The translations under genes and the position numbers were made by a program. Below, piece after piece: positions 1-10,300 of a stretch of DNA of 64,000 nucleotides (position 1 is the first letter of the stretch; each line of letters begins with the position of its first letter). Origin of the DNA: an uncultured Collinsella sp. (GTDB lineage: Bacteria; Actinomycetota; Coriobacteriia; Coriobacteriales; Coriobacteriaceae); assembly GCA_900542305.1 (NCBI GenBank), contig UQMU01000005.1, forward strand, positions 17,526-81,525, given 5' to 3'. The notes beneath the pieces are model-generated. The model was not told the origin of the DNA. It worked only from the letters and a program-made list of their open reading frames with translations, and searched no databases.

Positions 1-1
1 G

Positions 2-3000
2 CGCGCGCATGCGCTGGAGCTGGGCATCGACCCCGAGTTCACGGTGCTCACCGATACCGACGAGCTTATGGACCAGGCTGTTGAGCACGTGCTGGCCCGC
101 GCGACGGCACCCGATGCCGCCCCCGAGCTCGCGGCATCGCTCAAGGCCCTCTATGCCTGGTATCCCATGACGGGCGAGGGCGGTTCCTTTGGCACCGGCA
201 CGACCATCAAGGGCCTGGTGCGCGACCTGCTGGAGCTGTCGAGCCAGTTGCCGGGCGGTATGGACGACGTGCGCGTGGCGCGCGGCCAGGCCGATACCTC
301 GGCGCTCGCCGATGCCTATCGCGCGGCGCTGGGCGCAAGCAAGTCCTCGACCGAGAAGGCGCAGGCGGCGCTCGATGCCATCGACGCGTTCGAGGCGAGC
401 GACAAGACCATGGTCGATGCGGCGCGACTCATGATGTCGTGCACCATGCCGCGCGCGAGCAAGGCGTTCCCCAAGGAGCAGGTCGAGCTGCTCAAGGCCG
501 AGGCCGCCGATGCGTTTATCAATATCGTGCTTGCCTGTGGTGGCCCGGCGCTCGATGCGTTGGTGGGCCTGGCCCGTTCCGTGGAGGCCGAGTATCGCGC
601 GCTGAAGGCTGCCCAGTCCGCCCTCGATAATAACGACCTGCTGCGTATGGCTTACGAGGCCCTGCGCGATTACCCTGCCATCCGTGCTGCGTACGAGGGC
701 CGCTTTAAGATGGTCATGATCGATGAGTTTCAGGATACCGACCAGATGCAGGTCGATCTGATCCGTTACCTGACGGGTGCGGGGGAGCGCGCGCTGTGCA
801 CCGTGGGCGATGCGCAGCAGTCCATCTATCGCTTCCGTGGCGCCGAGGTCGAGGTGTTCTGTCGTCAGGAGCGCAAGGTGGGCTCGTCTGCCGCGCCCGA
901 GGCGACTGCCGTGGTCGACGCCCCTGCCGGCGAACTCGTCAAACTCGTGCGCAACTTCCGCAGCCACGACGAGGTACTGCGTTACGTGGCACGCGTCTTC
1001 GACGGCGATGACGGCGGCCTGATGCAGGGCTTTTTGGATCTTGAGGCGAGCGACGGCCGCAAGGACACGCTGGTGGCAGACGCCTCGCGTCGCCAGGCCC
1101 TCTTTGTTGCCGGCGGCAGTACGCAGGAACGCACACAGGCCAAGGCCCGTGCGATCGCCGAGCGATTCCGCGCGCTTGCCGATGCCGGCCAGCCCCAGGG
1201 CGGCATGGTGCTGCTGCTGGGCCGCATGACCAACGCCGACGTCTACGCCCAGGCCTTCCGCGACCAGGGGCTCGACTGCGTCATCGCGGGCGGCTCGGTC
1301 TTTGCCCAAGCAGCCGAGGTGCAGACGGTGCGCGCCCTGGTTTGTGCGCTCGCCAATCCGGCCGATACGGCGCAGGGCCTTATGCCGCTGCTCGCCTCGC
1401 CGATGTTTGCACTCGGCGCCCAGGAGTTCCTGGCGCTGGCGACCAAGCTCGATAGCGAGACGGGGGAGACCTCGCGCCGGAATATCGACGCGGGTATCAT
1501 GAGCGATTCCGATGTGCCGGGTTTGCAAGACTTGCCGCTCGTGACGCGCGCCCGCGAGGTGCTGCGGTATGCGCTTCGTCGCGTGGGCCGCGATTCGTTC
1601 GCCGCCATCGCGCACGACGTGGTCAACGCCTCCGGCTGGTTTGTACGTCTGGCACAGCGTGGTCCCGAGGGCAAGGCCATTGCCGCCAACGTGCTCAAGG
1701 CACTCGACGCCGTGGCCGAGGAGGAGGCCGAGTTCGGCAACTCGCCGCGTTCCATCGCGCTGGCCTTCGACCGCTTCTTGGCGGGCAAGGAGGCTCCGGG
1801 TGCCCTCAACGAGGAGGGCGACGGCGCGGTGCGCATCATGACGGTTCATGCCTCCAAGGGTCTGGAATATCCGGTCGTGGCGGTCGCCGAGTGCTTTGGC
1901 GTGCGTAAGTCCTCGGGTGCGGCACAGATGGGTCGCGTCGAGGGCGGAGCACAGGTCGTGGCACTGCCGGCACGCTTCGACGGCGTTAAGCTCGCCGACG
2001 GAACCTTTGTGAAGGGCGACGACGTCAAAAAGCAGTTTGAGCATGCGTTTAAGGGCAAGGGCACGTCGCTGTGGCTGCCGCCGGAGCTCATGGAGGACGT
2101 CTGTGCGACGGGTTCTCCCGCCGAGGCATTTGCTCGCCTGCGCAACGACGACCTGCGGCTTTCGCTCGAGGAGCGGGCCCGCTTGCTCTATGTCGCCATG
2201 ACGCGTGCGCGCGAGCTGGTGATCTTGGCGATGGATGCCGGCGTGAGCCGTGGCAAGGTGACGGCGCCGACCTTCGACGTCGAGACCGATCTGACCTACG
2301 ACGTGCTGCGCCGTATTTTGCCGACCGACGCTCTGGATATGCCGCAGCTCGATGCCGACCGCCTGGTGTTCGACAACTCCCATCTGGGCGACTACGAGCT
2401 CATTTCGCTCGCGGGCTTTACCTTTGGCGAGCAGGCGTTTGAGGCCAACGCTTCGCTGGATGCCGAGGGCAGGCTTGTTCGTGGCGATGCCGATGCAGAT
2501 GCTGCCGACGATTCGGCCAGTACAATCGTCCCCGGTCCTGCCGACCCCAAGCCCGATGCGTTTGAGCTCGTGTATCCCCAGGCGGTGGGCGTGCGCATGG
2601 GCATCTGTCCGTATCCGATGCGTGACTCGTATAGCTACTCGTCAATCGCCGCGGCACTCCATGCCGAGACGGAAGACCGTGCCGCCGAGGCTCGTGTTCC
2701 CATGGACGAGGCTGGCGATGATGCGGAGTCGGATGGCTCGGAGATGACGGATGCAGACGTGGCCGCTGTCGAGCCCGCCGGCAATCCCATGGCGCTGGGC
2801 TCGGCCTTCCACGCCGCCTGCCAGTGGCTCATCGAGATGGGTGCCGACGCGTTGCCCGCCGCGCGTGCCGATGCGCTGGCACGCTTGTGGCGCCTGACGC
2901 CGGAGCAGCGCGAACGCTTCGACGTTGCCCTGGACCGCTGGCTCAAGTCGGCTGTTCGTGCCGACCTGCTCGCGTGGCCGTGCGTTCGCGCCGAGGTGCC

Positions 3001-3316
3001 GTTCTTTTCGCTGGGCTGCGAGGACGAGGACATCGCTCGCTACGGTGCCTATGCCGAGGGCGCCATCGATGCACTGGCCACCGACCCGGCCGATCCGTCG
3101 CGCGCCCTGGTCATTGATTACAAGACGGGCGGCACGCCGGACGAGACGCCGGACCAGCTGCTCGAGAAGCACGCCCTGCAGGCGCGCGTTTACGCCGACG
3201 TGTTGCACAAGGCGGGCTTTGAGGCCGTGACCGTTAAGTTCGTCCGCGTGGAGCAGCCGGATCCGACCCTCTTCGTCGAACCCGCCGAACCTCAAGTGGT
3301 CACCTACAACTTCTAG
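2..3316 (+). CDS. addA: AddA-type helicase-nuclease, 5' truncated by window edge
   Basis: 3' part of a UvrD/RecB-family ATP-dependent helicase-nuclease of the AddAB recombination complex, which resects double-strand breaks. The frame is open from base 2, so the true start and the Walker A motif lie upstream of the window. Visible in order: motif II DEFQDT (about nt 721), GDAQQSIYRFRG (about nt 808), NFRSHDEVL (about nt 952), TVHASKGLEYPVV (about nt 1840), the YVAMTRARE motif VI (about nt 2190), and a C-terminal PD-(D/E)XK nuclease core with AEVPF, GAIDAL and DYKTGG (nt 2990-3130). The presence of both helicase and nuclease halves favours AddA over plain UvrD/PcrA. AddB would be expected upstream, outside the window. 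It stands alone in front of dnaE and is separated from it by a long palindrome. Confidence 0.9.
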   Translation, partial: RAHALELGIDPEFTVLTDTDELMDQAVEHVLARATAPDAAPELAASLKALYAWYPMTGEGGSFGTGTTIKGLVRDLLELSSQLPGGMDDVRVARGQADTSALADAYRAALGASKSSTEKAQAALDAIDAFEASDKTMVDAARLMMSCTMPRASKAFPKEQVELLKAEAADAFINIVLACGGPALDALVGLARSVEAEYRALKAAQSALDNNDLLRMAYEALRDYPAIRAAYEGRFKMVMIDEFQDTDQMQVDLIRYLTGAGERALCTVGDAQQSIYRFRGAEVEVFCRQERKVGSSAAPEATAVVDAPAGELVKLVRNFRSHDEVLRYVARVFDGDDGGLMQGFLDLEASDGRKDTLVADASRRQALFVAGGSTQERTQAKARAIAERFRALADAGQPQGGMVLLLGRMTNADVYAQAFRDQGLDCVIAGGSVFAQAAEVQTVRALVCALANPADTAQGLMPLLASPMFALGAQEFLALATKLDSETGETSRRNIDAGIMSDSDVPGLQDLPLVTRAREVLRYALRRVGRDSFAAIAHDVVNASGWFVRLAQRGPEGKAIAANVLKALDAVAEEEAEFGNSPRSIALAFDRFLAGKEAPGALNEEGDGAVRIMTVHASKGLEYPVVAVAECFGVRKSSGAAQMGRVEGGAQVVALPARFDGVKLADGTFVKGDDVKKQFEHAFKGKGTSLWLPPELMEDVCATGSPAEAFARLRNDDLRLSLEERARLLYVAMTRARELVILAMDAGVSRGKVTAPTFDVETDLTYDVLRRILPTDALDMPQLDADRLVFDNSHLGDYELISLAGFTFGEQAFEANASLDAEGRLVRGDADADAADDSASTIVPGPADPKPDAFELVYPQAVGVRMGICPYPMRDSYSYSSIAAALHAETEDRAAEARVPMDEAGDDAESDGSEMTDADVAAVEPAGNPMALGSAFHAACQWLIEMGADALPAARADALARLWRLTPEQRERFDVALDRWLKSAVRADLLAWPCVRAEVPFFSLGCEDEDIARYGAYAEGAIDALATDPADPSRALVIDYKTGGTPDETPDQLLEKHALQARVYADVLHKAGFEAVTVKFVRVEQPDPTLFVEPAEPQVVTYNF

Positions 3317-3328
3317 CCCTCAGATAAC

Positions 3329-3391
3329 TTGCGGTGGAATACGGACTGTTTTGGCCAAAAAAGCCGCCAAACAGTCCGTATTTCACCGCAA
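3329..3391. repeat. long intergenic palindrome (23-bp arms)
   Basis: Arms 3329-3351 and 3369-3391 are reverse complements with one mismatch, around a 17-base A-rich loop. It lies between addA and dnaE. It has no T-tract directly after the right arm, so it is not a typical intrinsic terminator. It is one of several sequence-unrelated long palindromes in this window. Confidence 0.85.
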
Positions 3392-3492
3392 CTGCAAGAG
3401 GAGCCGTGTTGGTTTGGCTAGGTTCGGGTGCCGTCCGCGCCGTGCGGTAAAATCGTTCAGTCAGAACACGAACCCGCATCGGAGCTCATCAC

Positions 3493-6400
3493 ATGGCATT
3501 CGTCCATCTGCATAATCACACTGTTTTCTCCATGCTCGACGGCGCAACCCGTATCCAGGATATGGTCAATCGTGCCGTTGAACTTGGCATGCCCGCCGTG
3601 GCCATTACCGACCACGGCTACATGTATGGCGTGCCCGACCTGGCGCTGGCCTGCGACGCCGTCAATCACAACACGCCCGAGTACAAAACCTGGAGCCACG
3701 ACAAGGCCTTCTTGGAAAAGGACCGCCGCGACGAGCTGGTGGAGCCCGACCCCGAGGCAAACCCGCGCGAGCACGCCCAGTACGTCAAAGACATGGCCAT
3801 GTGGGACGAAAAGGGCAACATCGACGAGCTCAAGCCGCCCCTGGTCATCAAGCCCATCTTTGGCTGCGAGGTCTACTTTACGCCGGACGAGACCCTTGCC
3901 CGCGACCACAAGCCCGAGCTCTACCATATGATCCTCCTGGCCAAAGACCAGGAAGGCTACGTCAACCTGATGCAGACGGTCTCCGAGGCCGCCGTGCAGG
4001 GCTTTTACTACAAGCCGCGCGTGACGCTCGACAACCTGCGCCGCCATGCCAAGGGCATGATCTGCACGAGCGCCTGTATCGCGGGCATCATCCCCAAATA
4101 CATCGACCGCGGCGATATGGAAGGCGCCATCAAGTGGGCCGAGACCTTCCGCGACACCTTCGACCCCGGCGACTTCTACATCGAGATCCAGGAACACGGC
4201 ATCACCACCGACAACGGCCTGACTGACGAGCAGATGGACCGCACGCTCATCGACATCGCCAAGCAGGTGGGCGTCAAGGTCATCGCCACCAACGACTTCC
4301 ACTACCTGCGCCGCGAGGATGCGCCCGTGCAGGACGTCATCATGTGTATTGGCATGAACGCCAAGGTCGATGACCCCAACCGCATGCGCATGACCGGCTC
4401 GGAGTTTTACATGAAGACCGAGGAGGAGATGCGGGCGATGTTCCCGTATTGCCCCGAGGCCTGCGACAACACGCTCGAGATCGCCGACAAGTGCTACGTT
4501 GAGCTGGACTGGGACTCTATCATCCTGCCGCGCTTTCCGTTGCTCGATCCCGGCGAGACGCACGAGAGCCAGTTCCGCCGCGAGTGCGAGAAGGGCCTGC
4601 GCCAGCACTACGGTGACGACTGGGCCACGCGCGAGATCGGTGGCGTCAACATCAAAGAGCGCTTTGAGTACGAATACAAGGTCATCTGCGACAAGGGCTT
4701 TGCCGCCTACTTTTTGATCGTTGCCGAGTACGTGCAATGGGCCAAGGACAACGGCATCGGCGTCGGCCCCGGCCGTGGCTCGGCCGCCGGCGCTATCGTC
4801 GCCTACGCCATGAACATCACCGCGTTCGACCCGCTCGAGAACGGCCTGATGTTCGAGAGGTTCCTGTCCCCGCAGCGTACCGAGATGCCCGATATCGATA
4901 TGGACTTCGACGATGAACGGCGCCTCGAGGTCGTGGAGCACGTTCGCCAGCTCTACGGCCCCGAGAAGGTCACCCACGTCATCACCTACTCGACCATCAA
5001 GGCCAAGCAGGCCATCAACGACGCCGCGCGCGTCCTGGACTACCCGGTCTACATGGGCCAGCGCCTGTCCAAGATGGTCTCGAGCGATCCCAAGGTCAAG
5101 CTCAAGCAGGTGCTCGAAAAGCAACCCGGCAAAGAGGATCTGTTTAACCCCGATTTTGCCGAGGCCTATAAAAAGGACGACGACGCCCGCCGCATCATCG
5201 ACACGGCGCTCTCGATCGAGGGCCTCACCCGTGGCGAGGGCGTGCACGCGTGCGCCGTTCTGATCTGCCGCGACCCCGTCAACGAGCACGTGCCCACCAA
5301 GCTCGACACCAAGGGCGGCGTCGAGATTACCCAGTACGAGGGCCATACCGTTGCCGACATGGGCCTGCTCAAGATGGACTTCCTGGGCCTGCGCACGCTG
5401 ACGGTTATCTCTAAGGCCAAGGCAAACATCAAAAAGAACTTCGGCATCGACATCAAAGAGGAAGAGATTCCCTTTGACGATCCCGAGATCTTTAAGCTCA
5501 TGGGCTCCGGCCACACCGCCGGCGTCTTCCAGGTCGAGTCCGCCGGCATGACGGCCACGATCAAGAACATGAAGCCCACCGAGTACAAGCACGTCGTGGC
5601 ATTGATCGCTCTGTACCGCCCGGGCCCGCTGGGCGCCGGCATGGTCTCGTCCTACATCAACCGTATGAACGGCAAGGAGCCGGCCGTCTCCTACGACGAC
5701 CGCCTGGACGACATCCTGGGCGAAACCTACGGCACCATGGTCTACCAGGAACAGGTTATGCTCATCTCCGTCGAGATGTGCGGCTTCTCCAAGGGCGAAT
5801 CGGACTCACGTATCCGTAAGCCCGTGGCTAAGAAAAAGATTAAGCTGCTCACGTCGACGGTGCTGCACTGGGAGGATGGCTCGGACGAGACCACCTACGA
5901 CCACTGGATGAACGGCGCTATCAAGAACAACTACACGCGCGAGGTCGCCCAGAAGATTTGGGACGATGTTCTCGAGTTCGCATCCTACGCCTTCAACAAG
6001 TCGCACTCCGCCGGCTACGCCATCCTGGTTATGCAGACGGCGTGGCTCAAGGCGCACTATCCGCACGAGTACATGGCGGCCGTTTTGACGTCCTATACGG
6101 GCAAGACCGACAAGATCGTGCACTACGTCTCGGCGTGCCGTCACGACGGCATCCCCGTGCTTTCGCCAGATGTCAACGAGTCCGGCACCGAGTTCACGGC
6201 TACCAAGGAAGGCGTGCGCTTTGGTCTGGCCGGCATCCGCGGCGTGGGCACCGGCGTGGCGCAGGCGATTATCGCCGAGCGCGAGGCGGGCGGTCCGTTT
6301 AAGACGCTGCACGACTTTGTCGAGCGCGTGGACTCGAGCCAGGCCAACCGTCGCGTGATCGAATCGCTCATCAAGGCAGGCGCCTTCGACTCCACGGGGT

Positions 6401-7296
6401 ATCCGCGTCGCCAGATGATGCACTTTGTGGACAAGAACAACCCCGAGAACATCATCGATGCCGCAGTAAAGCGCCAGAAAGATCGCGCGAGCGGCCAGAC
6501 GTCGTTCTTCGATATGTTTGGCGACGTTGAGGGCTCGGGCTTTGAGGTGAGCGTGCCCGATCCGGATGGCCAGGAATGGGACCGCCACCTTAAGCTGAGC
6601 CAGGAGAAAGAGGTTCTGGGCATCTATGTCTCGGACCACCCGCTGCGTCCGTTTGAGTATGCACTAGCCAAGGCGCGCGATTTTTCGTTCTCGCAGATCG
6701 ACACCGGCTACGAAGTTCAGAATCCTACGGGCGGCACCATCAACCAGGAGATTCCCGAGGGCAAGGCGCTGTGGTGGGCCGGCATGGTCTCGAGCGTGTC
6801 CAAGCGCGTGACCAAAAACGGCGACCCCATGGGCATCGTGCAGCTCGAGGACATGGAAGGCGAGGCCACGGTCGTGGTGTTCCCCAAGACCTACAAGGAG
6901 GCCGAGGGGTATCTGTACGGCGAGGTCGATCCCGAGACCGGCGCGCAGCTGTCCGACGCGTTTGTGCGCATTAAGGGCAAGCTCGAGCGCTCGGACCGCG
7001 GCGACCAGATCATCGCGCAGGAGATTGTGCCGCTGGAGCTTAGCGAGGAGAACAACAAGCCCAAGGTCTTTGAGGTCATGGTGCCCAACAGCCGCTTTAG
7101 CCAGGGCAATATGGCGCGCCTGGCCACGGTGCTCACCGCTAACCCGGGCGGCGACCGCGTGGAGATCTTTATCGAGCAGGTGGACGGGCGCGTGCTGCGC
7201 GCCGAGGTGCCTGCCAAGGTCAACGCGCGCTCGATTCCGCTGCTGGCCGAGGCCAAGGCCATTGTGGGTAACCAAGGCCGCGTGACGGTTATCTAG
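3493..7296 (+). CDS. dnaE: DNA polymerase III subunit alpha (DnaE)
   Basis: Replicative polymerase catalytic subunit of the C family, 1267 residues, a normal length for bacterial DnaE. The N-terminal PHP domain begins at once with HLHNH (His5, His7, His9) followed by ITDHG. The catalytic aspartates are in PDIDMDF (Asp467, Asp469), with the third in KMDFLGL (Asp629). Tandem helix-hairpin-helix (FGLAGIRGVG) and a C-terminal OB fold (MGIVQLEDMEGEATVVVF) follow. The ATG at 3493 has GGAG 8 bases upstream and gives the family-typical N terminus. The gene is followed after 45 bases by the SNF2 helicase gene, which could be co-transcribed. Confidence 0.97.
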   Translation: MAFVHLHNHTVFSMLDGATRIQDMVNRAVELGMPAVAITDHGYMYGVPDLALACDAVNHNTPEYKTWSHDKAFLEKDRRDELVEPDPEANPREHAQYVKDMAMWDEKGNIDELKPPLVIKPIFGCEVYFTPDETLARDHKPELYHMILLAKDQEGYVNLMQTVSEAAVQGFYYKPRVTLDNLRRHAKGMICTSACIAGIIPKYIDRGDMEGAIKWAETFRDTFDPGDFYIEIQEHGITTDNGLTDEQMDRTLIDIAKQVGVKVIATNDFHYLRREDAPVQDVIMCIGMNAKVDDPNRMRMTGSEFYMKTEEEMRAMFPYCPEACDNTLEIADKCYVELDWDSIILPRFPLLDPGETHESQFRRECEKGLRQHYGDDWATREIGGVNIKERFEYEYKVICDKGFAAYFLIVAEYVQWAKDNGIGVGPGRGSAAGAIVAYAMNITAFDPLENGLMFERFLSPQRTEMPDIDMDFDDERRLEVVEHVRQLYGPEKVTHVITYSTIKAKQAINDAARVLDYPVYMGQRLSKMVSSDPKVKLKQVLEKQPGKEDLFNPDFAEAYKKDDDARRIIDTALSIEGLTRGEGVHACAVLICRDPVNEHVPTKLDTKGGVEITQYEGHTVADMGLLKMDFLGLRTLTVISKAKANIKKNFGIDIKEEEIPFDDPEIFKLMGSGHTAGVFQVESAGMTATIKNMKPTEYKHVVALIALYRPGPLGAGMVSSYINRMNGKEPAVSYDDRLDDILGETYGTMVYQEQVMLISVEMCGFSKGESDSRIRKPVAKKKIKLLTSTVLHWEDGSDETTYDHWMNGAIKNNYTREVAQKIWDDVLEFASYAFNKSHSAGYAILVMQTAWLKAHYPHEYMAAVLTSYTGKTDKIVHYVSACRHDGIPVLSPDVNESGTEFTATKEGVRFGLAGIRGVGTGVAQAIIAEREAGGPFKTLHDFVERVDSSQANRRVIESLIKAGAFDSTGYPRRQMMHFVDKNNPENIIDAAVKRQKDRASGQTSFFDMFGDVEGSGFEVSVPDPDGQEWDRHLKLSQEKEVLGIYVSDHPLRPFEYALAKARDFSFSQIDTGYEVQNPTGGTINQEIPEGKALWWAGMVSSVSKRVTKNGDPMGIVQLEDMEGEATVVVFPKTYKEAEGYLYGEVDPETGAQLSDAFVRIKGKLERSDRGDQIIAQEIVPLELSEENNKPKVFEVMVPNSRFSQGNMARLATVLTANPGGDRVEIFIEQVDGRVLRAEVPAKVNARSIPLLAEAKAIVGNQGRVTVI

Positions 7297-7341
7297 GGAC
7301 GGCGTTGCTGAGAGGTACTCGGTGCGAGATTGGAGGAAGTG

Positions 7342-10300
7342 ATGGCGCAGGGGACGTTTGTGCAGGCGCTCCGGAAAGAGGCGGCGCTGAGCGGCACCTT
7401 TATGAAGGGCCGCTCGCTCATGCTCAACGGCGCCGTGCTGTCGATCGAGGACAGCGGCTCGCGCTTCTCCAAAAACGTGACGGTTGAGGGCTCAGTGCGC
7501 GGCTCGCGCGGTGACCTGTACAAGACGCACGTGGCGCTCGACATGGACGAGCAGGAGGTGATCGACTACGACTGCGATTGCCCCGCTGCCTATCGCTACC
7601 CCGGCATGTGCAAGCACGCCATCGCCACGGCGCTAGCGTACCTGGACGCCAGCGGCATTGAGCCTGTTGAGGGGCTGCGCACGCCGGTCCGCACGTTTAC
7701 GGCGGCGCCCAAGCAAGCCGCGCGTCCTGCGTCTGCCGCACCGGCGGTCAACCCTAACTTTCCCTTCCCGGCGCCAGTTCCCACGAGCCCGAGCCTCATG
7801 AAGGCGCTCTCCGATCTTTCGGACGCGCGCATGGATGAGTTGGCGGGCATGCGCCGCAAGCTCGCCGGCACTGTCGACCCCGATGCCCCCAAGGCGGTGT
7901 TGGAGCCCTCGCTGGTGCCGTACTACAATCCGCTGTTCGCCGACCGCTTTAGCTGGGCGCTCGAGCTTCGCATCCGATGCGGCTCGGTGTCCTACGTGGT
8001 CAAGGACATCGACGGCATGGCCGCCGCCTACGTGCGCGGCGGCACGTTCTCGTACGGCAAGAAGCTCACATTCCTCCATACGCCCGAGGCCTTTGACGAG
8101 GTTTCGGTGCGTCTGCTCGACCTTGTTGTGGCAACGGTTGTGTATCTGAGCGACATCACGAGTTCGCGTTCGGCGTCGTACGATTTTGCACGCAGCGGCT
8201 TTGTCGCCGAGCGTCAACTGCCGCTGTCCGAGCATGACATCGTATACATGCTGGACTTGCTGCGTGGCCGGACCATTTCCTTTGAGCCCGCCTGGTCGCG
8301 GGGAACGACGACGCATCGTTCCTACGAGGTAGCGGTTGAGTTGTCGCCGGTGGGGGAGGACGAGGCCTCGGCAAAACAGCCGCCGCTCCTTGCCGCCAAG
8401 ATCGCGCCGGCGGCCGGTGGCAGCTACGACCTGCGTCTGCCCGCCGATATGTACTGCTTTGTCTCGGGCGACGTTGCCTATCTGGTCGACACGCACCGCG
8501 CGCGCCGCGCCGATGCGGCGTTTGCCCAGCATGCCGCACCGTTTCTGTCGCGTCTGCTGCCCTGTCGCACGCCGGTCCATATCGCCGCCGAACAGGTGGG
8601 CGAATTCTGCCGCATGGCGCTGCCCGTGCTGCGCGAATACACTGACCTCACCGCTCCCGCCGTGCTCGACACCGTGGCGCCCGAGCCGAGCTTTGCCATG
8701 GCAATCGGTGTCGACGATGGGCTTGTGACCTGCAAGATTACGGTTAGCTACGGCGATTGGTCGGCAGATCTCTTTAGCCTGGGTGCCCCGGGCAGCCCCT
8801 TCGAAGAACAGCGCCCGGGCGTGCCGCCGCGCGACGAGATAGCAGAGTTTCGCGTTATGGACACGGCGGCCCTGTATTTCGACTTTTACGAGGGCGGCCT
8901 GGCGTTTGAGGAGCGCGACGACGAGAGCCTGTTCTGCCTGCTCACCGAGGGCCTGTCTGCCCTGTCCGAGCTGGGCGAGGTCATGCTCAGCGACCGCCTA
9001 CGCCAGATCTCGGTCCGCCCTGCGCCCAAGCTTTCGGTGCGCGCGACCGTCAAGAGCAACCTGCTCGATGTCGAACTGGGCGCGAGCGGTCTTTCAGCGG
9101 CAGATCTTGCCATCTATCTGGACTCATACAAGCGCCATCAGACGTTTGCGCGCCTGACGTCCGGCGACATCGTGCGCCTGGACGAGGGTGCCCGTGCCGC
9201 GTTTGGCCTTGCCGAGGACCTGGGGGTCGATGCTGTCGACCTGCTCGACGGCGTGTCGCTTCCCGCGTCGAGTACCCTGTTTGTCGACAGCATGCTTGCG
9301 CGCACGCCCGAGCTCGAAGCCGATCGCGACGCTGCGTTCCGTCGCACCGTCGAGCGCTTGGATACGCTCGGCAAGATGGACTTTACGGTGCCGGTCTCGC
9401 TCAAGGCCACACTGCGCGGCTATCAGGTCGACGGCTACCAGTGGCTCGGCTCGCTCGAGCACCTGGGCCTCGGCGGTATCTTGGCCGACGATATGGGCTT
9501 GGGCAAAACACTGCAGATGATCGCGCATATCCTGGCGCGCGTGGAGGCGGGGGATGCCAAGCCCACGCTCGTGGTGTGCCCTGCGTCGCTCGTGTATAAC
9601 TGGACCGCCGAGCTGGAGCGCTTTGCGCCTTCGCTCGACGTGTGCGCTATCGTGGGCGCCAAGGCGCAGCGCCGCGTGCAGATAGCCGGCGCTGACGAGC
9701 ATAACGTGGTTGTAACGTCGTATGACCTCATGCGGCGCGATATCGACGAGTATGCCGAGCAGGACTTTGCCCGTGTGGTGCTCGACGAGGCCCAGTACAT
9801 TAAAAACCCGCTCACGCAGGTGGCGCGCGCCGCCAAGCGCCTGCCTGCCGGCGTGCGCTTTGCCCTGACGGGCACGCCTATCGAAAACCGATTGTCCGAG
9901 CTCTGGAGCATCTTCGACTTTTTGATGCCGGGCCTTCTGGGCACGCGTGGCTCATTTGCCAAGCGCTTTGAAAGCCCCGTCGAGCATGCCGAGGGCGATA
10001 GTGCCGCTCGTCTGCAGGCGCTCGTATCGCCGTTTGTGCTGCGTCGCGTTAAGGAAGACGTGGTGGCCGACCTGCCCGAGAAGATCGAGGATACGGTGAT
10101 GGCGCAGCTCACCGGCGAACAGCGCAAGCTCTACCTGGCCAACCAAGACCGCATCGCTCAGCAAGTGCAGCACCGCGAGGCCGGGGAGTTTAAGAAAGAC
10201 AAGCTCAAGGTACTTGCCGAGCTCACCAAGCTGCGTCAGATCTGCTGCGACCCGCATCTGCACTATGCGGACTACAAGGCGGGAAGCGCCAAGCTCGATA

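Noticed and set aside
3457..5592. 711-codon open frame on the minus strand opposite dnaE
   Set aside because: Antisense shadow of dnaE caused by GC-rich codon bias; product is low-complexity Val/Leu/Gly/His-rich with no domain and no ribosome-binding site.
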